From Mugil cephalus (taxonomy: Eukaryota; Chordata; Actinopteri; Mugiliformes; Mugilidae), in contig NC_061789.1 of assembly GCF_022458985.1 (NCBI RefSeq), positions 12,058,175 through 12,122,174 of the forward strand: a stretch of 64,000 nt of DNA, read 5' to 3'. Under the pieces are notes generated by a model. The model was not told where the DNA came from, searched no databases, and saw only the letters and a list, made by a program, of their open reading frames with translations. Position numbers and translations under genes: made by a program. Of the stretch, positions 1 to 10,504 are shown piece by piece. Each line of letters opens with the position of its first letter. Position 1 is the first letter of the stretch.

Positions 1-249
1 AAAATTGGTATCAGCCTTAAAAAATCCACATTGGTCGATCTCGATCTTTAGCTAGGTCTGTTGCTAATGACTGTAATGTGTTGGTGCTGAATGATAAAGC
101 AAATAAATCTTTGTTGGGTAATCTTTTTTTTTTTTTAACACGTTTCTTCAAGTCATATTTTTAGGGGTGCTTGACAGGCCTATAAGTACACGTATTTTCC
201 AGCTTCCAGCTGCACGTACTCTGCTAGTGGGGGAGTACAATGTATGGGC

Positions 250-345
250 TGCGCAGGTCCCATATATTGGCCGATACCGATACCAGTAAAAAACACAAAT
301 ATCGGCCCAATACGTTGGCCAACTGCCGATATATTGGCGAATCTC
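250..345. repeat. Dispersed repeat with CCGATA/TATCGG motifs
   Basis: The stretch carries repeated, partly palindromic motifs (GGCCGATACCGATA, ATATCGGCCCAATA, GCCGATATATTGGCGAA). I recognise this texture as a common interspersed repeat of fish genomes, but I cannot name the family and see no target-site duplication. Confidence 0.4.
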
Positions 346-574
346 TAATACAAAAAAACCCCACTTTTCATTGTGTAATCCTTACTGTTTATTACTATTT
401 ATTACCATTTAAAATGAAACAGTACATATTTCACTTGATTACGCAGACATCTAGAGAGAACACTCCAAAATGCTGTGTCCATAAACTTGAATTAAAAGGC
501 AACATCTGTATACATTTAATAGTCTCACACATGCATTTTTGCACAATTATACATATGTCATTGTGTACAGTTTA

Positions 575-937
575 TCAAACTTTCTGAAGCAGACTCACAT
601 CTATTTCCACATGTAATTTTACATGTAAGAGTTTGTGTTGGCAGAAGGTATATATAGTACAATATTAAAGCAGATTAGGATTAATAACCCTCCTGGGCCA
701 TTAGCTGGTACTTGACATTACACACATCCATAACACCATGTTACCAAGAAGACAAGAAGATGTTAACATAATAATAAACTCAGGATCTAATTAACAACAC
801 AGAAGTCATTTGTATCATAAGTTAAAAACAATAAATCACACTACTATCCATATGTTTCATTATTACGTGCATGATCAAACTTTCTGAAGCACACTCAGAT
901 CTATTTCCACATATGTTTTTACATACAAGAGTTTGTG
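575..937. repeat. Local direct duplication (575-640 and 872-937)
   Basis: Two stretches of about 65 bases both read ATCAAACTTTCTGAAGCA followed by ACTCA-GATCTATTTCCACAT and AAGAGTTTGTGT, with a few differences. They lie about 300 bases apart in direct orientation. No coding content is seen. Confidence 0.6.
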
Positions 938-1242
938 TATCATGTACAAGTACAATGTAAAAGCAGATTTTTGTGATGTGAATGCAGTATTTGTTTATGA
1001 CTGAGATCTTCTGTCCAGGAAGCAGAAGGCAGTCTACTCATTGGAAAGTTGCTCTAAGGAGGATCTCCTATGATTTACATCATTCTATAGTAGATTTACT
1101 TGTTTCACATTGTCATCACCTAGCTTTCATTAAGCTTGAGTAAAATCTCCCACAGTTAGATCAGTGAACTTACTGGTACCTGCGTAGACTGACTTTTTCC
1201 AAACATGTTTTTCTGAATATGTTTTTGGGCCTGAATCGTTTT

Positions 1243-2422
1243 CTATTCTTCCTTCTTTCTGAGTTGTTTATCTTGCTCATCTCGATACTTCTTTGCTTTA
1301 GTTTTCCTTTTCATACGTTTTAACGCCGGCCTTCCAGTGAAATATAGAGTGTAATGATCTGATATTTCATCGTTGCGGATGATGAAGTTAGAGACTTCCA
1401 TATTTCTGGTGATGATCAGATCCAGAGTGTGACCACGCCGGTGCGTTGGGCAAGATACATGCTGATGGAGGCCAGCATCCCACAACACAGCTTTAAACTT
1501 CTGGGTGGACCTCTGGTTTTCATCATCAACCCAGATATTGAAATCCCCAGTCACAATAATGCTGCTGTACCACTGAGTTTCATTCATGAGTCTTTGAAAC
1601 TCCTTAAGGAAGGTTTTGAAATGTCTGTTTCTCGTTGGATAATACACATTGATGAACAGGACAGGTTGGTCCCACTCACTGTGTTGTACAACTGCAGCCA
1701 CATATTCAAATGTTGTTATGAAGTCAAAATAGATCTGAACACCCTGGAACTCGTGTGAGTACAGGATGGCAACCCCTCCCCCTCTACTGCCCCTAACCTG
1801 ATAGTGAGAATCAAAGTTTGATGGTGAGATTTCAGAGAGTATTTCATTTGCGTTGTCCCTTGTCAACCATGTCTCTGTTGGGAGAAAGATGTCCAGGTTG
1901 TTTTCTCTTATGAGATTACATATACGCTGTCTTTTGTTGTTGAGTGACCGAACATTGAGCAAAGCTATTTCCACTGTTGTGGCCTCATCAGAGCTTTCAT
2001 CGTACTCTGATTCTTCCTCACTATCACTATCAGTATCATCGTCACTCTCTTCATCTGAACGCCCGTACTCCTTATCTCCCCGATCACCTCCTCCATTTTG
2101 ATCACCTCCATCTCCACCTCCAGACTGTGCACTACGATGTCTGTTTCTATTACTGTTGCTCTTTTCTGTGTGATGGCCTGTTTGTCTATGTACACGTTTT
2201 TGACATTCTTGAGAATCAACGGCCACCTTCTTCTTAGAAGGTCTGTTAGCCGACTGGTGAGATCTCACCATCAAACGAAGGCATTTGCTAATCACCCTAA
2301 TCTCCCTCTGAGTTAGGTTTGTACTCATATTGTGGTTTGTATGATTGTGTTGAGTGTGACTCTTTCTGGAGAGCTCTTCCTCGTATTCCCGTTGTCTTAC
2401 AGCCATATCTTGTAATGCCTTC
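1243..2422 (-). CDS. Exon C: intact AP-endonuclease-like (LINE EN) domain without reverse transcriptase
   Basis: This 1180-nt exon has an uninterrupted frame. About 150 basic and then acidic low-complexity residues (runs of D, E and S) precede an endonuclease/exonuclease/phosphatase domain of the non-LTR retrotransposon kind (L2/CR1/Rex1-like by its wording). All hallmark motifs are visible: LLNVRSLNNK (metal-site Asn), TETWL (catalytic Glu), RGGGVAI, VTGDFN (Asp/Asn pair), HTLDLIIT and ISDHYTLYF (Asp-His). After the His the frame runs about 40 basic residues and stops. The reverse transcriptase that follows EN in a normal LINE ORF2 was not found downstream to position 1. An open frame with every catalytic residue is odd for a dead LINE fragment and suggests either a young insertion or a retained host exon. 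Confidence 0.75.
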
Positions 2423-3829
2423 CTGTAAATAAAACAAGCAAAAGAACAGTTGGAATGTAATCACTTATTATAGGTCTGTCTGATGGTTGGTTAGCATGGT
2501 GCTAACAATAGTTTCTCGAATTGATTATTTGTGCAGGGTTGAGCAGTTTATATGGGTTATTGCTTCAACATGATAGGTTTGGCTCTGACTGATTAGTTTG
2601 TAGGGAGGTGCAGTGGTGTGGTGGTTAGCACTGATGCCTCACAGCAAGAACGTTCTTGTTTGAATCTATCATCCGACTGGACCCTCTCTGTGTGGATCCT
2701 CTAAAGGACAAGTGCTTACATAAAATTAATGAACTATTAGTTGGTGATTTAAAGCTAAAATGTGTAGAAGGTGATTTTGTCCTTTCTGTTTAACAGAAAA
2801 CATACTCTGCGTTGTTGAGCTGTTCCCTCAACACCTGGGTCATCTTTAGGATTTTGTCGGCTTCATCTCTCATTGATTGACTGGCTTCAGTCACATGGTT
2901 CTTCTCAATCATTTTTTTCCAGTTGTCAACTGCGTCAGGTAGAGCAAACATCATTCCAACAGCACCTCCTGCGACCTGATGATTGATAGAAGGATACATG
3001 TACATGCATTAATCATAAAATCAGTAAATTAATAGTCACTAACTAACCAACTGTTAACATAAGTATTTAAATATTACCTGGGCACATCCTTTAAGGAGTA
3101 TTTCTTTAGGTATTACTTTGATGAACTGTTTAACTCCTTCGTCAAAATAAAGTTTACCTCCATTTCCACAGAAGTCCATTGCAAAAATCAGTGACATACC
3201 AGACATCATGTTAAATCCTTTAGCCATCATGCAATGGACGAACTTGTCCAAAGGTTTGGTTATCTGTCCGTTGTGGAAAAATTGCAGCTTATCATTGCAG
3301 TAGTTGAAGTTGATCGTTAGACCAGATCTTCTCGCCATGGCTTTCAAAATTTCTGTCACTATGTGTTGATCCACTTCTTCAAGGTCTGGATTCTTCTTTT
3401 TAATCTCATCCTTCAGTTTCTTGAACAGTTGCTGGATTTTTTCTGCAATTTGCTTGCTCTTCTTGTCAATTTTTTCCTTCTCTTTCATGGTGTCACTGGA
3501 TAAGAAATATTCAATGGCTGCAGTTGACAAAGAGATGGTGGCTCCTACCCCTGAGTATAGAGATCCAGCAAAACCTAATAGTGGAGCAGCTGCCCCACCA
3601 GTGAACAAAGTGGCCACACCAGCTCCAATCAGGCATGCAGCACCAACCACCGCCACTGTGTTTCCAACACATTTGCCTGCAGTGCATTTCTCACTGAGAG
3701 ACTCCAGCTCCCTGGCCAGTTTCTTCAGCTGGTCTGCACAGTCCTCCCTCTTCTTGATCCAGGACCAAATCTGGTCCAGCAGCTCGTCTGCGGTGGCCAT
3801 GGCAGAAGACTCTGTGTCCACCTGATCTT
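1243..3829 (-). CDS. APOL-like protein predicted to continue into a LINE-type endonuclease exon
   Basis: Three exons read on the minus strand. Exon A (acceptor at 3829, ATG at 3800 in a GCCATGG context, to 3078) and exon B (2975-2806) encode an apolipoprotein-L-like protein: amphipathic helices (DELLDQIWSWIKKREDCA), then a long hydrophobic Gly/Ala-rich hairpin around residues 43-95 typical of APOL membrane-insertion regions, then helical segments and a final coiled coil ending LREQLNNAE. Exon A joins B in phase 0 (KGCAQ|VAGGAVG). B ends GCAGA|GTATGT, and exon C starts at 2422 after a strong polypyrimidine acceptor (TTTTATTTACAG). The phases fit (GA+G=Glu), giving NNAE-KALQDMAVRQREYEEEL, a continuing coiled coil, and then the endonuclease described separately. 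The total is 2073 nt, 690 aa from the ATG. If the exon B donor is skipped, the APOL part stops after NNAEYVFC. An upstream exon is possible because the frame is open to the acceptor. Gene structure is inferred; no transcript was seen. Confidence 0.68.
2602..2712 (+). repeat. tRNA-derived SINE-like fragment in the intron
   Basis: The text GGTGCAGTGGTGTGGTGGTTAGCACTGATGCCTCACAGCAAGAA, followed by a degraded TTTGAATC box-B-like motif and CTCTGTGTGGATCC, matches the very common fish SINE-like repeat (GTGGTTAGCAC ... GGTTCGAATC). It lies between predicted exons B and C of the APOL-like gene. A related copy in the opposite orientation is at 36600-36830. Confidence 0.6.
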
Positions 3830-4140
3830 CTGACTAGAGAGCAGAAAAATGTTATCAATTGGAGACTGACAATAGAAAGTCAGAGGACAAATTAAATTAT
3901 TGTAGCATCAAAGGAGCATTGCCACCAATTTGGAGGGGAAAAAAGTATTAGTATTGAGACATCTGTTTGCAAATGTTTCTTGGCAGATGTTGGTAGATTG
4001 GTTGTTTTAGTATTTGCTTTGCAAAGTTGTTGGACAGAGTCTGAGCCTAAAATAAACCAGGAAGAGTTGGCTCCCAGTAATTGAACAGACACTTTATGGG
4101 AAAAGTGCCTACTAAAATGTAATATGAATGGCTATGCTGA
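3830..4140. other. Intergenic/upstream stretch of the APOL-like gene
   Basis: I see no domain-bearing reading frame here. The short minus-strand frame at 3892-4092 resembles nothing I recognise. The stretch should contain the upstream intron or promoter of the APOL-like gene, because an acceptor sits at 3830. Confidence 0.4.
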
Positions 4141-5725
4141 TACTACTATGTTTGGTACAGGTGCCTAAGTCAAATTGATAGATCGAGCTTGGAGACAGCG
4201 GTACCTAGCTCATCAAGAGATCCATCCGTTGAATGAGCTAATGGGTGATTGTGATCTCAATATGATGGCAGCCAATGGAGAAGCAATCCTCTGTGATGGA
4301 TGGAGGTAATTGTCAACTTGCCTGGTACTGAGTATCCAAGCTATTCCATCAAAGTTCCATTTCTCGTGAGCCGAGTCAACCTGATGCGCCCACTTCTAGG
4401 CTTTAATGTCTTCCAAGAGATCATCTTAAGTCAAGTTACATATGAGTGACTGTCTGGTTAAAGTGCAATACACAAAGAGACCTTATGTTGAAATACCAGT
4501 GACCAAGTCCACCAAGCAGGACATAGTATTGGCCCGCCGCACAGCCCTGGGCAGCATTCAACTGATCAACAAAATTGTTGAAATGGACAGTGAACAGTGT
4601 TCAAGTGAATTAAGTTGGCACACCCTCTGTTGCTGCAGCAGCATTGTGGCATCCACCAGTTGACATTGCCCATCTACGTGTCGAGGAACAGCCAGTAGTG
4701 CTCTATGAAGAGTCCAACACATTCTGGCTTGACCATCTGATAAACATCTTGTCCAGCCCACCTGTGGGCGTATTTGAAGTGCCACACTGATGCATCAGCG
4801 AAAGGCCTCGGTGCAGTTCAATACCAGCGTCAGGATGGGAAGTTGAGGGTTGTTGCCTATGGGTCAAGAACATTGTCTGCTGCAGAGAAAAACAAGTGTT
4901 TGCACTTGGTAGCTTGTGTCTGTCTGAGAAATTTCGGGACCATCTTTTCTACACACCCCATTTCACTGTCTCTACAGAAAACAACCCCCTGACCTACGTA
5001 ATGAGCACCGCAAAGGTGAATGCTGTGAGTTACAGATGGCTTGCAGAATTATCGGACTTCCGATTTGAGATCCGGTACAGGCCAAGGAAGGTCAACATTG
5101 ATGCCAGCACTCTCTCTCAACTGCCACTTAGCATGACTGAATATGCAGCTGCCTGCACAGAAAAGTTACCAAAGGAGATGATCCAAGTGACGTGCAATGG
5201 TAGTCAAGTAGCAAAGGAAAAGGATGTAGCCTATGTGGCAATTTTGGAACAGTCCCAAGGAATAGAGCTGCACACACCTGGTCACCAGTCAACCATCAGT
5301 CATGAAAACCTCACCAAAGCACAGAGGGAAGACACAACCATCAACAAAGTCATCAGACTGAAAGAAAAGGACATCAACCGAACAAGTCAAATCAGAAGGG
5401 ATGCCAGTGATCCAGTAAAGAAACTTATCCTCAAGTTAGAAAGGTTTCAGCTGGAGAATGCCTTGCTGTGGAGAAAGACGGTCCAAAGAAAGCAACTGGT
5501 CTTACCTGAAAAGTACAGCACCAATGCCCTGAAACACGTTCATGATGAGATGGGGTATGTGGGAACTTAGAGGGTTGTTAACCTAGCCAGAGTCCAATTT
5601 TGCTGGTCCTATGTGAAGAAAGAAATTGAAATGTATGTAACCAGTAAATGTCCATTAATCAAACAAAAGAAGCGTGTGTCGCCAGTCAGAGCGCCAATGG
5701 GTAACCCAGTACAGTAACCCAGTAA
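4140..5725 (+). mobile_element. Ty3/gypsy LTR-retrotransposon fossil (internal pol fragment)
   Basis: The plus strand carries pieces of a Ty3/gypsy polyprotein in the usual order: a protease-proximal stretch near 4270-4440, the end of the reverse transcriptase with the RNase H region around 4780-5130, and the start of the integrase region around 5300-5725. It is clearly broken, with several disruptions, and no flanking LTRs were seen, so it is an old internal remnant with no reason to expect activity. Confidence 0.8.
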
Positions 5726-6849
5726 TTAGCCAGGGTACATGCCAAGTTCATTTGTCAAATGGCCTTTCGCCATACAGCATAGTAATGCAAATAAATAATA
5801 AGTCACTGGGTGGAAATGTTTAATAAAGATTGCATTCAGAGAACTGAACAGCAACCAGTGTCTTGTCTCTGCCTCTATCCTTATCTTTTATGTTATGTGT
5901 TAGAGAACTAGAGGCAGGGTTCAATCTTATTATTAGCTACTTACACAGTCTCAGCTTCGGGACCTGTAACACAGAGTTGCCTTCACGTACTCAGAGATTA
6001 TGTTCACTTTGTTTCTACCTGCTCGGCATTAACTCTCTGACATGAGCCAAAATCTTCAAAGCCGCATTAATCAATGTTTTTATTTCAGTCTTCAACAAGA
6101 AAGTGTCTCTTCTGCAAATAGAATCAAAATGTGTTTACTTATGCTCTGTCAATAGTAACAGTTGCATTATTCTTGACAGATGTGAGAAAAGCAAATGACC
6201 CTGAAGCAGCCACAAACGTCTGACTAGACTGTAAACATGTCTAAATATTTCACAGCTTATTAAGCATATGATTTTATTACAACAGAGTAATGGTGTGGGA
6301 GAAACAAGAGAAACAGCGAAACAGAAAGTTAAAGCAGTTATAAAAATCCAAAAATAAAGTCTTTTAAATATACAGCAGCATGCTCAGAGAGAGAAACCAT
6401 TAACATATCTTTATTAAACCCATGCTACATAAACAGCTGATTCTAAACCGTGAGTATCAATCTGTCTGGGCTGTAACACAGAGTCTTGTGCATGCAGGAA
6501 GGATCATGTAATATTGCCACTGTTACTAGAGCGATCTCTGTCTGAAGAGTTTTATTTTGTTGGATTTTTTTAAATTGAGATTGAAACTGAATTAAATTCT
6601 TCTTCTTATTATTATTACAGACTACAGAGACAGAAATCAACTGCAACAAAAGTAAAATTCATAAGCATATGCAGTTCATCTCATTTTAAATAATTGTAAC
6701 CTTACCTTTTCTTGATAACTCTAGACAAATAAAGTTTTATAATCTGCAGCCAAACTTGTGTCCTGCTCTGCCAGAGAGGACTGACTGACTGGCTCACTGA
6801 TGCAGCTCCATCATTAGAAGTCACATGATTTATTTTGAAACCATGTTTC
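5726..6849. other. Non-coding stretch between the gypsy fossil and the decayed gene copy
   Basis: No gene is supported. Part of it (about 6240-6345) is a diverged copy of 7618-7715, sharing TATTAAGCATAT, AGAAACAAGAGAA and GAAACAGAAAGT-AAAGCAGTT. It therefore belongs to the local duplication that also copied the neighbouring gene of unknown function. Confidence 0.5.
6240..6345. repeat. Segmental duplication copy (partner 7618-7715)
   Basis: The stretch from TTAAGCATATGATTTTATTACA to AAGTTAAAGCAGTT aligns base by base, with scattered differences, to 7618-7715. Both copies lie downstream (minus-strand sense) of a full or partial copy of the unknown gene, so the duplication unit probably covered gene plus flank. 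Confidence 0.65.
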
Positions 6850-6962
6850 CATGCACGGTCATCCGGTCGAAGAGGACTGACATTTATGTTTGGGATCATC
6901 TGTCCTCTGGCCTTCTTCACCGAGTTCCAGTGGTCTGGCAGTTTCGCAGATCGGTGTCCTTC
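6850..6962 (-). pseudogene. Decayed partial copy of the unknown 297-aa gene
   Basis: Minus-strand translation gives KLPDHWNSVKKARGQMIPN and NVSPLRPDDRAWK, closely matching KLPNHWNSMKKAGGQMIPN and TVSPFRPDDGGWK of the intact gene at 8138-9193. Only about 38 codons of the second coding exon remain; sequence on either side no longer matches the protein, and the amino-terminal half and the carboxy-terminal part are missing. The flank at 7078-7445 duplicates the upstream region of the intact gene, so this is a truncated tandem duplicate, not a separate gene. Confidence 0.8.
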
Positions 6963-8137
6963 ATGAATATGAATTCCTTACATGTTGTTGCTTCACGGCA
7001 GCACTTCTCAAATGCACATACCGCATATTTCAACTGACTAGTCTCTGAGAGGATTGTGTATAAAAAAGGCAAAAGGTAATTCCTTCACCTTTCCACCAGT
7101 TTATCCTAAAGATGCACTTAAAACATGTTCATTTAATCACTGCAATTACACTGCGATCTCATGAATAACTGAAACAAAAATGTCAACTCATGGAACAAAC
7201 AACATGCAGAGCTAATAAGTAAACACAAAGAGAAACTCATTTATGACTGTCACTGCCACCAGAGGTCACTGAAATATGAGTCCCTGCATCATGAAAGATG
7301 ATTCACTGAGGTTGAATGTGTAGACCGAGTTATTATCTAAAAATAGTAACAGAAATCCCCGCAGACACTTTGGACAGCAACACAACAGATTTCCTGTAAA
7401 CGAGCTGATTTGTAACAACACAACCGTGCTCTAATAACAACTTGCCAGTTTCACACAAAGACACATCTCATCTCTTCATAACTTAATGTACTTACGTACT
7501 TATATTTTCTGTCAATAGTTACAACTACAGTAATTATATGGACAGAGTTCACATTTACACTTTTGTTCCTGATGAAGTCTGAGCAGGTTTTAAAATGTCA
7601 GCTGTGTTCATAGTGACCATGTCTGAATATTAAGCATATTATTTAATTACATCAGAGTAAGACTTGTTGGAGAAACAAGAGAAGTAGTGAAACAGAAAGT
7701 GAAAGCAGTTCCTGTGAACAATCCTATTTATTCATTCACTTTTTATGTCTACTTTCTGTCTCTTTCTCAAGAGAATCTTGTGTTGTGGCTTTGAAACAGT
7801 TTTAATTTTCTGATTTGAAACTAGATTTAGGCCTTAATCTGAGAATTACTTTGGAATTAGACAAATGAGTTTCTGCACATATTTTCAGATGCTCACTTCG
7901 TCTTATTTTCTCTTCTGCTCCCAGAATCTGAAAAAAAAGTTAGTTCCACTCATCTCCCTGTTGTCTTTTGGGACAAAATGTACCAGTCTGACTCGCCTCT
8001 GTCCTTTAACTTAAAACTGATGTCCATGTTAACGGAGTTTGTTGTTGTGCTCTCAGAAGTTTTTGTCATGTCACAAAGTCTCAGTCTTCTCAACAAACAC
8101 GTGAGCTGACAGCTGTTGTTGGTTTTGACATCACTGT
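6963..8137. other. Intergenic stretch between decayed copy and intact gene
   Basis: It holds the duplicated flank 7078-7445 (see separate entry), the copy 7618-7715, and presumably the 3' UTR of the minus-strand gene that ends at 8138. The 63-codon frame at 7950-8141 lies directly below that gene's stop codon and has no recognisable domain. Confidence 0.5.
7078..7445 (-). repeat. Duplicated upstream flank, copy next to the decayed gene
   Basis: Shares long near-identical runs with 10505-10885, for example CACCAGTTTATCCTAAAGATG, TGACTGTCACTGCCAC, TCTAAAAATAGTAACAGAAA and CACTTTGGACAG, in the same order. By eye the two copies agree at roughly nine in ten positions apart from small indels. In minus-strand sense it lies just upstream of the decayed copy, as 10505-10885 lies upstream of the intact gene. 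Confidence 0.8.
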
Positions 8138-9193
8138 TCAAACAGTCATTCGAGTGTTGTCAATGGCGCAGGCATACTGCTCCTGTAGATACTTCCTGTC
8201 AAATTTCTGTCCAGCAGAATGGTCATTGAGACAAGAACTGAAGTGAACGGTGGCTTTGAACCTGGAGGACAGGGCCAAGGTGACCACAGAGAACGGGACA
8301 CTCTCTACTGAGAGGGTGAACGGGATGACGATGCGATTTCTTCCTGGACGACCATGTTTCTCTGTGAGAGATTCATAATATTTCCAACCACCATCATCTG
8401 GTCGAAATGGACTGACAGTGATGTTTGGGATCATCTGTCCTCCAGCCTTCTTCATTGAGTTCCAGTGGTTCGGCAGTTTCACAGGTCGATGTCCTTTATC
8501 AGTAATTTTACAGCCTTTTCCTGTCCTGCAATAAAATACTCTGTGCTCAGGCCTGATGGTTCCTGTAGCAACATAGTACGTTAAACCAGAAGTGACACAG
8601 TTCCAGGGAGAATAGAGGACCACGTCTGTGATGGTGGGCAGAGGCAGCAGACAACAGGCTGGGATCATGAAGTCTCTGATTGCTCCATGACACATAAAGG
8701 TGATGTCAACATGGTCACCGTGGTCCTTCTTCTCTTCCTCATCAATGATTTTTTTCAAGAAACGAAACACATCCACAAGTTGGACGAAGAAGCCTGACTT
8801 TGAGTTTTCTCTCAGCCACTTCAGGACAGTGCCATTCTTGCAGTTTTCCTCTGCAAGCTTTAGTAATGAATTTCTTTCCAACGTCATAATCAAGTGTTTA
8901 ACTCTGGATGACAAAGCTGCACTTCTGTAAGAAAAAGTGAAAGAGGTTTAAAGTTAAACCAACAAGCTGCTCAATCTTGTGTTCTTAGAAAGTTTGATGT
9001 CAAAACATAAACCTCAGCAACACCTTCAAAAAACATTTATTCACATCTCTTCAATCTCACACTCACAGAATTTCCTCCCGTTCTTTCTTCATCTTTCTCA
9101 GATTAGTCTCCAAAACGGCCTTTTCTCTTGGAACCTGGCACGGGTTGGTATCACAGTCTGACATGTTTCCCATTGTGCAGCTTCTCTTGCAAC
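8138..9193 (-). CDS. Unknown fish protein, 297 aa, two coding exons, possible N-myristoylation
   Basis: I do not recognise this family. Coding exon 1 has an acceptor at 9193 (TTTTTCTTTTTCAG) and ATG at 9173, and ends at donor 9067|GTGAGT; it encodes MGNMSDCDTNPCQVPREKAV and a charged helix ending KKEREEIL. Coding exon 2 (8924-8138) follows acceptor TTTTTCTTACAG, and the phase 2 join is exact. It encodes a mixed alpha/beta protein with conserved-looking segments (HVDITFMCHGAIRDFMIPAC, DVVLYSPWNCVTSG, RPVKLPNHWNS, GRNRIVIPFTLS) and ends AIDNTRMTV. Gly2 followed by Asn and by Cys7 suggests myristoylation and perhaps palmitoylation, hence membrane attachment. There is no signal peptide or membrane span. 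A 5' untranslated exon probably sits at 10063-10260. A decayed tandem copy lies at 6850-6962, which suggests a locally expanding family. The function is unknown. Confidence 0.75.
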
Positions 9194-10062
9194 CTGAAAA
9201 AGAAAAACAAAAAGTCTTTCACAGTGGAGTCCACACGTACATATTCTACAGACAGCTTAGCTGTTCATTGATGACTTTTGACAATGTTGTTATGAATTGT
9301 TCTTCATTTGTTTGACATAATATGTCCTCCAAGGATTCTGTAGTTTTCTGGGTAAATGTTGGTTGCCTTCATTATGTCAGAGGTTTTATACACTTACATA
9401 AATAACATAAAGAAAACATAAAGCCGTCCTGTATATGTTAGGCATGAGAGCCAGTCGGGTTTTGAATGCTGCTCCACCCTGTTACCCTGTCTCCAGCTGG
9501 AAGACAAGGCAGCAGGGTGGATAGTGTCTTCCTTTTAATCCCAGTGCAGATCAGTGGATAGATCTGTTTCACTGTCACCTAGTCTCTTCTACTACGGAAA
9601 TGAAATAAATCCAACAATCTGTCAGTCAGTCACGGACCGTGTCTGAACTACAGTCACAACAGGAACTATGAAAAACCTGAAAAACTTCACAAGGACACAC
9701 TGATCACAGATACAGCTGTGGGTGTTTGGCGTGTCCATCTACGTCAGACAGCAGAAACCACAGCTCTTCTCACACATCTTTGACATGTGGACGCATTGAT
9801 ACTGAATCTCTCTGATCACATTCCTTAAGCAGTATGAACATGAGGTGTCCAGAGCTGCATTAAATTCCTGTTTGTTGAACATAAGAGGAGATACATACAG
9901 GTTTGCTGTGAGCTGGTTTCTTCTACAACCTCTAAAACATCTTGAAACATGTACAGAAATCTATTACAAACATTTCAGGTGAGTTGGTTTTTCATTTGGA
10001 GACTGACTAGAAGAAAGGATTCAATGAGCTCATTAAATACAAAATTAAATTAGTATTCTTAC

Positions 10063-10260
10063 CTTTGTCTGAGCACCAACCTCAGCTCAGGGTTTCATCT
10101 GAGGCTCTTATGAACTTCTTTGCAGCAGGTTCTTGTTTCTTATTGGCTGATGCAGGCTCAGGTAAGAAAGCACCTGGATTGGCACCAACTGAAAGAGAAC
10201 CTTTAACCCATGAAAATGCACCGTGGCAAGTACCAGGATTTCCAGAATGAAAATTAGGCG
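10063..10260 (-). other. Candidate 5' untranslated exon of the unknown gene
   Basis: On the minus strand the sequence ends CAGACAAAG|GTAAGAAT at 10063, a near-consensus splice donor. It precedes the clear acceptor at 9193 of the first coding exon. The distal limit is a guess. An exon here fits the duplicated flank further upstream acting as promoter; transcript data would be needed to confirm it. Confidence 0.35.
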
Positions 10261-10504
10261 GAGTCTGTCACGATGTGAATGAGCCGAATATTTTCAGTAA
10301 GTAGCAGCATTTCTGTGAAGCTGTAACTCTGCATTTGGACTTTAATAATCACCAAGAGAGACAATACAATGATAAAGAGATATCTGCTCTAATATAACAG
10401 TTGAATATATGTTTTTTACTCCATGTGTTTAAATCTGAGCAGACAGTACACCTCCATACACTTCAGATTCATTTAGCTGCTCCTGCTATAAAAAGGGCTG
10501 TAAT

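Larger units (their letters stand above)
1..1242. other. Non-coding stretch downstream of the APOL-like gene
   Basis: AT-rich sequence without a convincing gene; the small open frame at 240-587 has no recognisable domain. Minus-strand AATAAA signals (TTTATT on the plus strand, around 388-402) lie about 850 bases beyond the stop of the minus-strand gene at 1243 and could end its transcript. A dispersed repeat and a local duplication inside it are listed separately. Confidence 0.5.

Noticed and set aside
1429-2316. Plus-strand frames opposite the endonuclease exon
   Set aside because: They are mirror frames of the well-supported minus-strand coding exon, with no domain or splice logic of their own.
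7950-8141. Possible second small protein overlapping the end of the unknown gene
   Set aside because: It begins at the upstream gene's stop, has no recognisable domain, and eukaryotic mRNAs rarely use such a second frame. It is better read as 3' UTR.
8138-8924. Caspase/CHAT-like reading of the FMCHG and PWNC motifs in the unknown protein
   Set aside because: A single HG pair and a downstream Cys are too little evidence, and spacing and surrounding strands do not clearly fit a caspase fold.
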